A program made the position numbers and the translations under genes. Source: Norana najaformis (Eukaryota; Annelida; Clitellata; Crassiclitellata; Hormogastridae). From it: a stretch of DNA of 64,000 nt. Below, piece by piece: positions 39,901-55,000 of this stretch (the first letter of the stretch is position 1; the number at the start of each line of letters is the position of its first letter). Below the pieces are notes generated by a model. That model saw only the letters and a list, made by a program, of their open reading frames with translations, was not told the DNA's origin and searched no databases. Where the stretch lies: NCBI GenBank assembly GCA_964023275.1, contig OZ029917.1, forward strand, positions 23,236,488-23,300,487, read 5' to 3'.

Positions 39901-42900
39901 TAGTATTCATAACAATTTACAAGTAAAATCATAAATTATGCTTGCTACAAATTCAACTTTACAAACAAGTACATATAATTATGATAAATGTGCAATCTGT
40001 AGGTGAAACTTCACTATAAACGTTAAACAGATAAACTGCTATAAAAGAAATGAATGAAGCAATCCCCAGCTTGATCAAAATCTGCAAAGTCATCATCTAT
40101 TTTGATTGACCATATCTCACTGGCACTAAATGGATGCTGGCAGTGACTGGTTTCTTAGCCTCTTAAAACACTGGTCAATGCAAGATAGGAAACGCTTCAG
40201 CTGCTTCAAAGTAACACATTGGCATCTAAATAATCAAGTCGACAGTGCAAAAGCTCAACCCTTGATCAAAAGCATCAGCTGAAGCAGAAATAAAAAGCGG
40301 AAAAAAACAATTCTAGGCATACAGCTGCCTCCCAGAATTTAGTTTCCACTAGTAACAAGTGGAATTCTGAAACCAGTGCTTCAGTACAGCATCCAATAAT
40401 TTATCAGAACTGAGTTTCTTGCAGGTCAACTCATTTACTAAAAGACTGTGTGGCATAACAAGACATTTTTGCATGCTCAGAACAAGAACATTGAATGAAA
40501 AATTGCATGCTACTGTAAAATAAAAACCTACAAACTGCATCAACTGTTGATTTTACATATGACTAAATACTGAGCACATGCCCTCAGTTACTTCAGCATG
40601 AAGTGCAAAGCTGCATACTGAATTTAAGGATCAAGGCACTCGTATAAAAGATGATGGCCTTTGAGGTTATACATGGTTTGACAATGCAATCTATGTCAAT
40701 TTCACATGATGGGCCTGGGTTTTGAACCCAGGTCGCTGAGGCAAAACGTGTGCAGTGGTCCATTCTATGAAGTCCAGAAACAGAACATGCCATTAGCATA
40801 GCAGGGCACCAGAAATTGACTTTAACTAGCTTTAAAGTAACGTATAAAGAGGTAGGCAAGTATTGCTCAGATAATGGAAAATGTCACCAATGGCAGCCTG
40901 TTGCACACATTTTGTGCTCAACTGACACCATGTTCAGAGTTCCAGGTCCTGATGCATTAAGCACAAGGAATGACAACAACTGAACGAAGTCTACAGCACA
41001 AGGTTATGCTAAATGACTGGTATCCCTTGCAGATGGTAGAAGACTTGGCATTCGGATATCCCTCAGGCTGTCAAGTCTGTGGAGAACAGGTGTTCAGCAG
41101 CAGCCAGTCAATTGTTGAATTCTTGCAGAACCTCTCTGTGACTGACAGTCAATGCCACTTCAAAGATTCTGCCCCACTGCTACATCAACGGATCCAACAT
41201 TTCCTGGTTGCTTACATCGTATATGGGCTGGGGCTCGACAATGTGCAGACAGAACCCAGTCTGGCTGTTATAAGTTGACCAATTCACAGTGTAAATGTAA
41301 AACATAAATGTACACGGTTTTCTATAGCGACCTTATGGCCTCGACCCTGCTGATTTTTCGATGAATTTTTCTGGTGAGATCCTTCATCACCACTTCCCAT
41401 TTGAATGGGTGCCATGCCACTTAAGGTCCCTGTGTACGGACAATGCTTGCCCGAGATTTAAACCTCTGAGTGTGATTGGGCTTTTGATGACATGTGACCA
41501 AACATCATCCAAAAATGCATGAAATCCAAACCAGACTTAGGCGTAAGAAAGACTCTAAAACACAGATCTTGGAATAGTATAAGTCCAAACATACAAGAGT
41601 TATCAAACACTTACACATATGGCAAACCAAAGGAACAAGAAGCATAAAAAATGACCATCTTGGATACTTAAATGGACATTAACCATAATTTCAGCTTAGA
41701 ATCCTATTCTAAAATATTTATGTTGAATCTCAAAAGACACTGGAAAATTTTTCCTTAGCTATGTTTATGCTTTCAGATAAAGGATGGTTCAGACCACGGC
41801 TACGAGAATGGAGGGTTCACCAGAATCCGCAAAGTGGCGTGGCTCTTCCTTGGAAACTCCTGAATATGCCACTGGTGATCGCTAATCGAGCTGGCTCAAA
41901 GCCAGAGCTCAGAATTCTGACATATTACACGGCTATCAAGGTCTGCGCATGGAGATGAATCTTGAATGTGCCAAGAGGTTACTGCATCGTCTCTTACATG
42001 TACTGGACTGTGTGTGAGACACTGCAGTCTGATTCATAGCAGTCCGGTGTCTTTGATATGCACATTATAATTATTAGTCCGACACACTAAGGGCATGTGT
42101 ACACTGTGAGTGTGTAAACATGATTATGGTTCAAAACCATCACCAAAACTTGCATACTATCAATGTTGAATACTCTTCACTTTAACTTACATACTTATGT
42201 ACAGTATATATTTAAGTATTCAATGTATGCTTTTGAACATATTCAGTACATACATAATACAGAGCTGTAATTACATACCACATATCTCTATAAATTGTAT
42301 ATAAACCTCAGATATCATCACAGTGTCATATTAATACATTATCTCCCAGGAATGGTGAGCTTGCTGCCAAATCTATGATTGTGGTATTAAAAGTTACCTG
42401 TTTGATGCAGCCTTGTAAAAAGCATGGGGGACGGGAGCCAGGAAGGTTGACATCGGAAGAAATTCCACCCAGAAACATAACTGTGCTTGACAGCATGGTG
42501 AAATCTCCAACAACCGTCCCTGTCTTTTTCACCTGGTTGTCAACTTCAACTGTGACCTGTCACATGTACAAAAGACACAAGATAAAGGTGACATATATGT
42601 TCATCTGCCTCTGTAGGAACTACTTGGGATCACGGTTCCATGGTAGTAGGACCATTCTTATAGCCGGAAATGACAGGAATCCTATGTTAAAAGTGTCCAG
42701 TGTTGTTTTTCTCTCGTTGTGCCTGGCCTTGAAGTAAATGATGAAAAATAAGCATATCTATTCTAACATATTCTGTTGACTTCTATAGCGCCATTATCAT
42801 AGTGCACAAGGTATCAATCAGTGGGCAATTCAAGTGAAACCGTAGTAAAAATTGCAATCCATTGGAGAAACTGATCCATTTGATGATTGGTCAGAGAAAA

Positions 42901-45900
42901 CAGAAGTTAGGCAAGCAAGCTGAAACAGAAGAAATGGATGAAACTGATAAGCACAGAGTAAGGCTTGAGCAACTTTAAACCACAATTTTGCTAACCAGTA
43001 AAATGAAATTATAACATACAGATAATTACAAACATTATTGTATACCTTTGAGGGGTACTTAAAGATATCATATATTACATACATAGTTGGTACACAAATA
43101 TATATTTACATACATACATACACACACACACACACATAACCAAGACAAGTCTGTCAGTAATGCTATATCATCACGTATTTGGTACATGTTTTTAACATAT
43201 GTATGTGTGTTCATGCCTCAGCTCTCCAGTTACTTGCTTCTGTTTTCCATGATGTTTAGTCTTTGCTGGTCAGTTACAAGCTTCCCCTGAATCCTTCAAA
43301 GACTAAATTCCTCTTCTTAGGCTCAAGTCAACAACCTAACAAATGTTATTGGCTAACAGCTGCTCAGTTAGGTAGATAGACTGTTAACCCTTTCAAACAT
43401 AGACACAGTTTGGGCAAAACCTTCGACTTCACCATGTCTGTTTTTGACCATATCAGAACCGTTTCCAAATCAGTTCACTTTCACATATGGGATATTCCTA
43501 GAACGATATCTTACATGCCTCAAACTGTTTTGACTTTGCTGGCAACTACTCTGGTCTCTTGCCAAATTGATTTCTGCAACTCACTTTTCATTGGTATTGC
43601 TAAGAGAGATTTGCACAAACTACAAATGGTTCAAATTCTCTGGCCACAGCAATAATGAAATACCATAAGTATAAGCACATTACTCCAACATTGCATTCAT
43701 TACACTAGTTGTCCATCAAGCAAAGAATTCAGTTTAAAATCTAACATATTTCACAAGGCACTACATTCAATTCAGCCGACATATCTCCACTCCTTGCTCA
43801 CTCCTCTTACTAGCAAATACAGCACTTGATCAACGCATACTTTGACTCTTGCTGTGCCATGCATCAGAACAGCGGGCTCTCGGGCGTTCTCAGTGGCTCG
43901 CCCAAAGCTTTGGAATTCACTGCCTAATTCTGTGCGTTCTGTTGGTTCTTCAGTGTCACTCAGATCTAAGCTTAGAACTCATCTGTTTCAGCTTGCCTAT
44001 CCACCATAGCTTGTCTTCTGGTTTTTCTGAATTACTGGATTTTGACCTGGCTTTTCTAAAGGATTATGATTTCGACTGCAAGTTCATTTGAAGCAATCAC
44101 TGATTGGTGCTTTGCGCATTGTGATAATGGCGCTACAGAAATCATGAGATAAGAAATATAAGTATTTGCTAGGGGTTGTGCTGTAGCGAAGACAGGCTCA
44201 CCACATCTTCACTTGCATGATGGGAGGAAAGGCAAGGCTATGGAAGTTAGGGTGAGTGGTGTACCGGCTCAGAGAGGACCAGAGAGAGAACCAGGGCATT
44301 CAACGTAGTGCTAAAGTTGAAAGCAGTCACGTCAGTCCTCGAAGCCATAGACATGCCAAATTCGGAGGCCTTGGCCTCAGCCTTGTGATGTCTGGCATCA
44401 GGACACCAGATGGCTGTAACTGTAGCTGTCTTTTGAGGGCCTGAAGGATAGGTAATGAGCATGTGGCAAAATTTGTGGATACTTGCAAATTGGCTGTTTG
44501 TAATTCTGCCATTTGCTATTCAATGACTATTCTAAGCATGCAGTTACTAAACATGTTATCAGCAAGGATAAAGCCAAGTGAAATACAAAAACACTTACAA
44601 ATAGAGAGTTTCTCTCTTCAGCATTCTTATTCACTGAACAATGTTCTAACTTAGCTTTTGATTTCCTTGCTAAATAATTACAGTGTTTTACAGAAAAGTT
44701 TCTTAATTTATACAAATGCAACGGAATATATTGTGATTGTGATAATTTTGCTAGTTGAATAAATAAACAAATGAACGAACGAACATAATAAGTAAATTCA
44801 TACGAATTAATTCCTTCTGTTGGTTAAGTTTTTTGGGTTCTTATCATAAAAGTTCTGTTTGTTTAATCCAGTTGGACTATAAATATATATATTAAGTTGA
44901 TTATTTGTCATTTCAAATAGCATTCCATATGACATAGGCGACCCAAATAAGCGGAACTGGGTTCTTTCTGGGTCAGCCCCTTGTATCCCACATGTATTCT
45001 GTGTACCATATTTTATGCTGTTGTTTTTGGAAGCAATAAATAAAACGAAATTTAAAAAAAACTAATATAGCCACTAGGCATACTTCAAATTGTGAAATAT
45101 GTTTTGTGTTGATCCATGTCAGTTGTTAAAGTTGACTCCATTTTGGAACCATGTTCCCAACTACAGACTATGCACTACAGTGATGTATGTGTTAGGAAGG
45201 TCTCATTGCAAGTAACCGTCTGAGAGGTTATATGTAAACAGAGGCCCGGGAAGTTTTTGAAAGTTGTGTGAGCCAACCTCAGTACAGTACAGTACTAAAG
45301 TAGATAAAATTATATATTATATCCGATATAATCTATAAGAATAGGTAGATATCTCCATTGGCCCAAAAAGTTGTGAGCATGCTCCTGCCTTGACGTCACA
45401 GAGCCAAAACTTGTGTGAGCATCGGCACCTTTGGCGCCATGGCTCCCGGGCCCCTGTATGTAAATATGTTTATATATGTGTGTGTGTTATATGAATTGAA
45501 GGTAATTATTGATTCAACAACAACAACAGAAAAACACAAGCATAACACAATAATAACATAAGTTATAAAAAAGTTTTCTGCTGATGCTGTCAAAAGGACA
45601 ATCCTAAAGGTTCAACCAACCTGCTTAGGTGCACGATTGTCCCTTTCCATAAGAATCATTTCAGATGGCCAAACAATTTATGTCTATTAAATTGTATATG
45701 AATGAATATAACTCACGAAAATGAATAGAAAATAGCTTAACTAAACTGAACTAACCAGCTTTAAAGTTCACAGAACAGTAGAGTTTTTATAATTACACAG
45801 TGCAATGATTGTACACATTAATAGCAAATGCTTTAATTCTATCTTGAACTGTAATAAAGACAATGTATCTGTTTAGCTGATAGAAAGGGAGTGGCAAAAC

Positions 45901-45969
45901 TGTGGCCCCCAACATTCAATAGAAAACAATTTTACACTAGTACATGCTACCTCTGATCGATATATATAT

Positions 45970-46024
<55 letters not shown>

Positions 46025-49000
46025 CATGTTCCCATGTTATAAATGTGACTAGCTACATGTTGGAGGAATTAGTCCTCAAATACAAATAGTGAAGGCAGAA
46101 GCTCATTGTGGTAGCAATACATAAATAAACCAATGCGAAATCTACTAATATCAACTAACTTTAATAAGCTATACTCTTTAAATGCTGACTTGGTACTGAT
46201 TGACCATTCTAGCAGACAGGTTATGCAGATAGTGTATTTCAGTAAGAATCTAAAAGGGTAATTTGAATAACAGCAAATGTTGCAGAAGGATAAATATTAA
46301 AAAAAACAAAGAATAATATAAGTGTTGAAGTACTTGTTTAGGTAAGCAATGTCGAATTCAAGATAACATACTAACATTCTTTGCTAGGTTTTTATACATA
46401 TAAGATGTGTTCATTCCATGTTAAGTGCCGATCCACATATACATCAAGAAATTTGGAAGAAATAGTTTGTGTCAGTCCCTTATTATTTATCACAGTTTTT
46501 AAAGTGCAGGCTGGAGCAGGCTTGTGATGAGATCTAAACAGGATAAGTTTGGTCTTACCTCAACTGAGTGATAATTTATTAGCCTTAAACCATACGGATA
46601 TTATTTCCAGTTCACAATTTACTTTCTTATCAAGAGAATCAGCAAAAATCAAGAGAATCAGCAAAATTATTAGAGATAAAGGCATTGTTATCATAAGCAA
46701 ATAATATGAATTCAGACTGGTTAGCAATTAATGGTAAAACATTTATATAAACTAAGAACAAAAATGGTCCCAATGTAGAGCCTTGAGGAACTCCACATCG
46801 TATAGTTTTGTAGCTAGACCATTGATTTCCAAAGAGGACATACTGTGCTCTATCACTCAGGTAATGTGACAACCAATCATGTGCCACCCCTCTAATGCAT
46901 CAGTGTGCAAGTTTGCTCAATAAAATACAGTACCATGATTGACAATCACAGTATCAAAAGCTTTGGACAAATCATAAAAGATTCCTCGCCAAATTCATTT
47001 TTATCCATGGACTCAGACACTTTGACCTGCATTTCAAGTAGAGCCATGAATTTCGATTGCTGTTTGTGAAACCAAATTGATGAGGTGATAATATTTTTTC
47101 CTTAGCAAAATATTCATTTATTCTCTACAAAAAATATTGAAAAGTATGAAAGAATTGAAACTGGTCTATAATTGATAATTCTGTTTTATTGCCATTTTTA
47201 TAAATAGGTATTACTTTAGCAACCCTAATATCAACTGGGACAATACTTGTAGCAAAAGAACATTTAACAATGTCAGCAAGCACAGATGCAACTGCTGCAA
47301 TTGTTGTCTTCCCAATTTGTGGGTCTATGCCATCAACATCACTGCTGCAGGAAGAGCGCAGCTGTTTAGAAATTTCTATTATTTCCTGTGAAAATGTTTT
47401 AATAATGCCTATTGTGGTCAAAGACATATTAAGAAAAGATTCAAATATTCTACAGCTATCAGAAATATTAGATGCTATGGGGGCCAATATTAACAAGGTA
47501 ATTATTAATTTGTCTGCAAGTTTCCCTGTGTCTTTGGTTTCAACACCATCTATTATAAATGTGTCAAATATTTAACAAAAGTTGCTAAATTCATTTCAGT
47601 GGGAGTTTTTAAGTATTTCAAAAGAAAACAAGATTTTTTATTGCATGATTTCAGAAGAGCGCGTGTCGTCCAGGGTTTTCTAATTTTATGGAAGTGTTTT
47701 ACTTCTATTTGCAATAACTGGAAAAGCCTTGTCATACAGTTTTGTGTACTTGTTTGCAAATATTTGATAAGCAGAGGATGGGTCAGTGTTAGAACATAGA
47801 GCAGTGAAGCATGACATCAGTCCAACTGAAATGATGTAATAGCTTTCTCATTTACAAATCTACCTGGCATATTACAATGTTTAGGCATTCTTGCATGACA
47901 GTGGTCAGTGCAAACAAAACATGACTGCCAAATTGTAATTGTAATTGTAATCTGATATTTATAAAGCACCACTTCAAGAATAGACTCATCAGAAGCGCTC
48001 CCGACCCGAACCAGTGAGACCACCGTCAAATAATACAGACTTCAGGCGCTTGTGAAACTGCAGAAGAGACAAGTGAGGAATACTAGCCAGAGCTCTCGGG
48101 AAAGGCGATTCCAGCTATTAGGTCCAACATAGGCAAAGCTTCTAGACTGCGCTGTAGCAGTGCGCATACGAGGGACAGTCAGGAGTCCAAAGGAGGCTGA
48201 CCGGAGAGTGCTAAGGCCTGGAACCAAGGAGACCGAAATGCAGAAGTCCCTAAGATATGATGGAGCAGAGCCAATGAGACAATTACGCATAAGCGTTAGG
48301 ATCTTGAACTGGATACACTGCTGAATGGGAAGCCAGTGCAGAGTGTCCGCATAAAGGAAGTTATATGGCCATACCTGGGGATGCCTCCAATAAGACGGGC
48401 AGCAGCACTGAGAACAGACTGAAGCTTGGAAATATTGCCAAGTGAGAGTCCAGCAAAGATAGCGTTACCAAAGTCCACCCAGGTGCAGGTAAAGACATGA
48501 ATTAGAGTAGTAACGGCATGAAAGGAGAGGGAGCGGCGGATGGTACGAAGCTGACGAAGGTGGTAAAAGCATGAGCGGGAGACACTGTTCACAAGATCGG
48601 TCAAGGAGAGTTCCCAGTCCAGAACAACCCCAAGATCACGGACTTTGGAACAGAATAGAATGTCTGGAAACCTCTGGCATAAGGATGATGAATCAATCTT
48701 TGTCAGCTGAGCACGACCACCAAGCCAGATGAACTGGGTCTTAGCAGAGTTCAGTCGGAGGCGATTAGAGGACATCCAGAGACCAAGGGCAGATGTTGCG
48801 TCAAGAATACTCTCAACCAGAGAGGAGGCCGCTTCCACTGGGCCATGAGCGAAGGCCTGAGTGTCGTCTGCATACTGATGGACAGCAACACCCATGGGAA
48901 GGAGAACCCGTCCCAGGTCGGCAGTGTACAGAATGTAAAGGAGAGGGGCCAGAACAGAACCCTGAGGAAGGCCAAAAGGTATAAGGGACCAGGCAGAACG

Positions 49001-52000
49001 TGTAGGCCCAAAGATAACAGAATGAGAGCGGTCTGAGAGGAATGACTGAAACCAAAGAAGGGCCGTATCAGTACTGCCAAAAGATTTTTCTAGACCCTCC
49101 AAAAGTATAGAGTGATCCACAGTGTCAAAAGCAGCACTAACATCATAAAGGGCAAGAAGAGTAACCTGTCCACGGTCAAATCTCCAAAGACATCGGCCAG
49201 GAGACATTGTAATAAGTGATTCGGTAGAGTGGAACTTCCTAAATCCGGATTGAAGAGGAGGCAGGAGGGAGTTAGAGTCAAGGTAGTCAACCAGTTGAAC
49301 GGACACATATCTTTCAAGAAGCTTAGAGAGGAAGGAAAGGTTAGAGATAGGTCGGTAGTTAGAGATATCATTGGGGTCAAGACCCTGGTGCTTGAGAGAG
49401 GGAAAGACTACAGCATGTTTGTGAGAAGCTGGGAGTGAACCCTGACCCAGGGAGGTATTACATAGCAGGTGTAAGAACGGAATTAAGTCATCTATAAAAT
49501 CCTTGATTAAAAATGGTGGTAATAAGTCCAGTTCACAGGACTTAGCAGGTGACTCCAGCAGGAGCCGACGAAGGACGTCCAAAGGCAGAGGCTTCCAGCA
49601 TGAAAGCCTAGATGACGTAGGAGGAAAGGAAGGAGGAGGAGAACCATCAGTGGATTGGCGGATCGAGTCGATCTTCCCGCGCATGTAGTCGAAGTAGTCG
49701 TTCGCTGTGATCAGATATATCACTTATTACAACTGATGAATCTTGATGATCAGAAAGGATATTTATAAAGATGTTGTTAGTTAACATGGCTAACAGTGAT
49801 TAAATAAAATATATCACAGTTAATTGTACAAAATGGTAACAAAGATACAATGAAACTACTCGTACCACAAAGTGCATTTGAATACATAGATGAGTATACT
49901 GCATTAATAGGACAAGTGATTGAAGGATGAATAATTTGACAGAATTTATAAGAAATGATATTTAATGGCAATAATTTAAAATCACATACTGTTCTGCTGA
50001 TTTAATTTATGGGTCCTATTCCTGTTTGTGCATACTAGTTCACTTTTGGATCTTGACCTGGAACCAAACCCCTTTTGCCTATCGATTTGGTTTTGTATGA
50101 GCGCCTGTGAATAAGCTTGTTCTCAATATGTGGCTTTCATTGGGTGCTGCAGAAATCTTGAGATTACAATTATGATTATGACGCCCTCTAATGCTCATAA
50201 CTGATTTTAGTTACCCTGAACACAATTTCAAAATTGTATACAAGTCAAAAGCCAAGATCCACAGTTCTTGATTGAAAAGTTTACACCAAGGTATTGTTTT
50301 TAACCCCATAACAAAAATCCCAGTTCTTTCACTTATGAATACACTTTAAAAGGCACATTTTCAATACAATTGTTCTAAAGATATGGTATAAAGCTGCTTG
50401 TGTTGGTATCCAAACCGCTGCAATGTATGGCTAAATCAATTATGTAAAAATTCAATCATAAAAGTCTTAATAAGAAAGTTTAAGGGCTGTTTTAACCTTC
50501 TGATAACCCTTAGTCATTTATGCAACAAATTACCCTTTTGTGCATAAACTACCTATTACAGTCTTGAGAATGGTCAACCTCTAGTGCTGCAGGTATGAAC
50601 ATATCTTGCATCTTTGGGTAATGTTCAACTCCCTGGATCAAAAGTCAACGTAGACACCACCCAAACAAATCACCTTCAAGCTATCCAAAATGCTCTCGCT
50701 CACGCTGTCACCATAACCCCGAAACACCATCACATCATTCCTGTTTTCAATACTTCACTGGCTTTAAATGCCTGAATGAATAGAGTACAACGTCTCATCA
50801 TTCATACTATTCTTATTTTCTAGATTTGTATTATTCAAGCTGTTCTTATTCTCTAGATTTATATAATGTTTAGAAAATGGATAATCTTAGCATAGGCCTA
50901 ATACTAGAAATGGTGGATAACAAGCATCAACATTTCCACTCTGTGCAAAAAACTAGCTGCTATGGATTGCATATGTGGTGGAGTAACTAAGGCCAAAGTT
51001 CCAAAAAAGATCTTGGATTAACAAATCCATGCTCAATGGTTAGCTGAAAAACAAAGCCAAACTGTGTAATTTTGTAACGACATCAATTCTAGCATCAGAT
51101 TCAAGCAAAAACTTGTGCACTATTCCAATTAGGTGGAAATACACAAAGTCATGCACACATGGGCTGCTGAAGACAGGCAAAAGGAACACCAAATGGCAGC
51201 CCAATTCTTCAGGCACAAGCGAAAAAATTTAGAAATCTAGCTAGGGATGAGACATTCCAAGCCAGTCATGAGTTTAGATGCATGTTTAAAAAGCAGCATG
51301 GCAAATTCCAAATTAACAATTTCTGGAAAAGTTGATCTGCTGATAAAACAGCTGCGAATGCATTTTTCTTTGAGTGAAAAACTATTTTAGAAAATGAAAA
51401 TTACCATGAAGATCAAATTTATAGCTGTGACAAAGCAGATTCACAAAACTACTGCCAGGTAAAACATTAGCATACAGTTACGAAACTCAGAGAACAGCTG
51501 GTTTCAAAAAATTACCAGATCTAGTAACTCTTCTACGTGTACAAAGATGGACAGCCACAACCTTCCACCTCTTCTTGTTAGCTTCACAGCCCCCACTGTT
51601 TGAATCACTTAAACTGAGCCAAACTGCCTGCAATTTATGTGCAAAGCAAAATTGTGTGTGCAGATGACTAGACATATTTTTGATGATCAGTTCCATAATA
51701 ATTTCATCTCAGCAGTTTGTAAGCATCTGCAAAAAATAAACTCAAATCCAAAGCTCTTTTGTTACTTTATAATTGCCCTGCCTATCCTCCGGCTATTTCA
51801 CTAGTATCAAGGGATGGCAAAATTCAAGTCCTCTACCTGCTGATGAACACTATATAAAAAAACAACCATTAGATTAAGGGATAATTCAAAATTTTAAACA
51901 AATCTATCGACAGAAGCTCATTTCGGAAATGGTATACTGCATGTCTTCCGAAATTTCGGAATTTGTGAAATAATTAAACATCAAAGAAGTCATTTATTTA

Positions 52001-55000
52001 GTTTAAAAAGCTTGGGTCAGAGTGAAACCACAAGCAATCGAAAACTGCTGGATAAAAGAACCTTGGAGATGCCTTTCGTGTAAATGAAGGTGCCGGTGAG
52101 GAATCCTTAAATGCTTTGGTTTCAAAGCCCGACTTTGAAGGTTTTCAGAATAAGGTTTCAACAAACAAGCAAACAATCTAAAGAAAATAAACTTAGGTGC
52201 TTGGAATGTCATGAAGGACATGTCACCCAAAGAACAAAATGATTGGCTGAATTTGTGCAAAGACTGTCCTGTTTCCCAATTTATGTCTGAGGAAGAAATC
52301 TGTTGGGTTTTACGGCTAAATCGGATGGCAAGAGTGAAGGTGAAAGCTTAAACACAGGCGTACATGATGATGCTGATGAAGCTGTGGCTGATACTGTAAA
52401 ATTATTTCCCACAGAAGCTCTCAGTGGTATAGACATGGCAACATGATTTTAGAGCAAGAAGAAGCAGAACACCGAGAAACAATTCATCTCAAAAGAATCA
52501 AAGATTACATACAAAAGAAAAAAGTCAAAAAACAAAAACAGCAGAAAATAACATCCTACTTCTCCTTATAATTGACACACAGACAGATCCAAGACTTTGT
52601 TGCCCATGTGGACTTTTTATACATTAAGTAATACATAATTAACTCTGTAGTGCTATGAACTCTAGTGGTATGTTATGTATATCTGTGGAAATAAACTGCA
52701 TGGGCACTCTCGTGAAACTATCTTCAAACTATTCTTTTGTCATGTGCTTTAAGCATTTATCATTTAAATTTATACTCTTTTAAAGGTTTTATGACTATAT
52801 TTAGCATTTTATTAGTTAAAATATTGAATATATATTTTTTAAACTGAAGTCAACAGATAGGTGTACTACAATGGCGTCGAAAATAAGTACATGTACACAA
52901 ACCCAAACAGGCTATTTGCTAATACATAAATGCTAAGGTGTTCAGCCTATTCTGGTAGCAAGCAGCTCAGTAAATGATGCTTAAAACCATACTTTGTGTG
53001 TGTATGTACATGATGAACTATCCACACAGAAGAAGCAAAAATCTTCTTAAATCTGTACATTCATTTAATCAAAGAAATGCAATTCACTGACACGTTATGC
53101 CTTTTACCACAAATCGACCACAAAGTCGACAAGAACAGTCTGGGATAACCGCTGCATAAACAACCTCAAATTAACAACTCTGCCACAAAAACTGTCCAGT
53201 CACAACATATTGACCAAATTCCACAGGGTATTAGGAGCCTGTTTGCTGCAATAATATATCCCATTACGTGAATGGGCCTTAATACCGGCCTAGAAACCAA
53301 AGACCTGGCCGGACCAGAGATGCCCGACAGCCCGTGAATCGCTCACAATAACAGCAATCAGCTGGCACGGGGCAAAGGAATGCCTTGCCACTCGCTCTTC
53401 AAGTGATGTGGAAATCAAATATTCCACGCGGAAGCATATTTGATGCCCATGCAGAGGCGCCATCCGCACTTGGGACTTGACGGACGATGGACTTCAGGAC
53501 TGACGGTTTAGGCCGACAGCTTTTTAGTAAGGCAAAGACGGGTTGGACTGGGTTATGCATGCTGTCAGATTATGATACATGTTGATAAATGGCGGCCCAT
53601 GCTGAATCGTCAGTAGAATGCCAAAGACAGCAAATCAAATCTCTCAGGTGAAAGGAAATGACAATAAAAACTCTGTACTATGAAAACACACCTAAGCATG
53701 CGTATGTTGGTGCCAAAATATAAAAAATATGGTAATACAAGAAACAGGAAACAAAGTCACAACACTGAAGCTAACAGCACAAAATAAAACTGCAAAGGAC
53801 AGTAAGTTTAATAAAAATATTCAATTAAAATAACAAATTTTCCACACAAAAAGGCAATTAGCAAAAGGTAACATAACGGCAAATGCTATGGAAATAAATG
53901 CTGGGTAGAAAGGGAAATGACCTCAAATGCAATTACCGGTAGTAGATGTTGTTAGGTAAGAGGGCATATGACGTCAAATGCAATTACCAGTAGTAGATGT
54001 TGTTAGGTAAGAGGGCATATGACGTCAAATGCAATTACCAGTAGTAGATGTTGTTAGGTAAGAGGACATATGACGTCAAATGAATACAAACTGTCTTGAA
54101 ATGGAAATAAAAAATGTCATCTGACAAAATCTAATATGCCAGATGAAAAGGTAAACGGACTGGGTTATGCATGCTGTCAGATTATGGTACATGTTGATAA
54201 ATGGATGTAAACGACATCCACAGAACAAGCCAAAATTATAACAACATAACCAAATGCAAAAGACATAAAATGAAACAGCCAAAGGCTTCAAAAGAAAAAC
54301 AACTGGCACCAAATGAAATGGAGTCAAACGATGTGGAACCTGCTTCAATTAAAAGATGCAATCACCAGCATTGCCAGATGCTTTACTGAGAGAACTTCTT
54401 CTCCTTGCTGCCATTATTTGCAAAGATAAAAATAAGATCAATGAAAGGGCAGTCACACTGATTTAAGCTGAGCACTCGTTGCAAGTAAATGAGAGCAGTT
54501 AAAGCATGCCGATCAACAAGCAGAAGGCTATCGGTAAAGCACTGCATGAAATGATGTAGATAATAAAAGCAAAAGCATACCACACTGAACAGTGTTTTCA
54601 AGAGTATTCTTTTGATTTTAAACACTTGAGAAAATTGCTTTTGCAACCAATAAAAAACAGCAGGTACTTCAGTGTTTGTATAAATTACCAGTAAATGGGT
54701 AAAAGCATCAGAAAACTGTAAATTTCTGGTAAAAAGATCTTTTCATATTAAAACTATTAAGCTTATAGCCAAACGGAATGATCACGAATCCAATGACTAC
54801 AAAAACCTAATACCAGTACCAGTATACAATAAGCACCTGGTTAGATATCCTCCTGTTCAGAGGTAACAGTTCCATCTGCTTGGTAGGGGGTCAAGAGTTT
54901 GGTGAACCAACAGTAATTTTTTTATTTTAATAGTAATGTACTTTTAAGCCAGCACACAGAATTCATAAGGAATTATTTCACCTTGGTTTTGAAGGCAGTT

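Larger units (their letters stand above)
52576..54720. other. intronic DNA with direct duplications and a moderately CpG-rich patch
   Basis: It contains a patch with elevated CpG (53260-53570), a dispersed duplication (gactgggttatgcatgctgt plus cagattatg at 53547 and 54160), and a 51-bp tandem repeat. No gene is recognised. Confidence 0.5.

Noticed and set aside
42326..42397. Extension of the LNS2 exon into VTFNTTIIDLAASS
   Set aside because: The next exon supplies the homologous stretch, and the splice at 42397 keeps the phase.
48793..49688. Plus-strand ORFs with charged, repetitive look
   Set aside because: Antisense to the open LINE-A reverse transcriptase frame.
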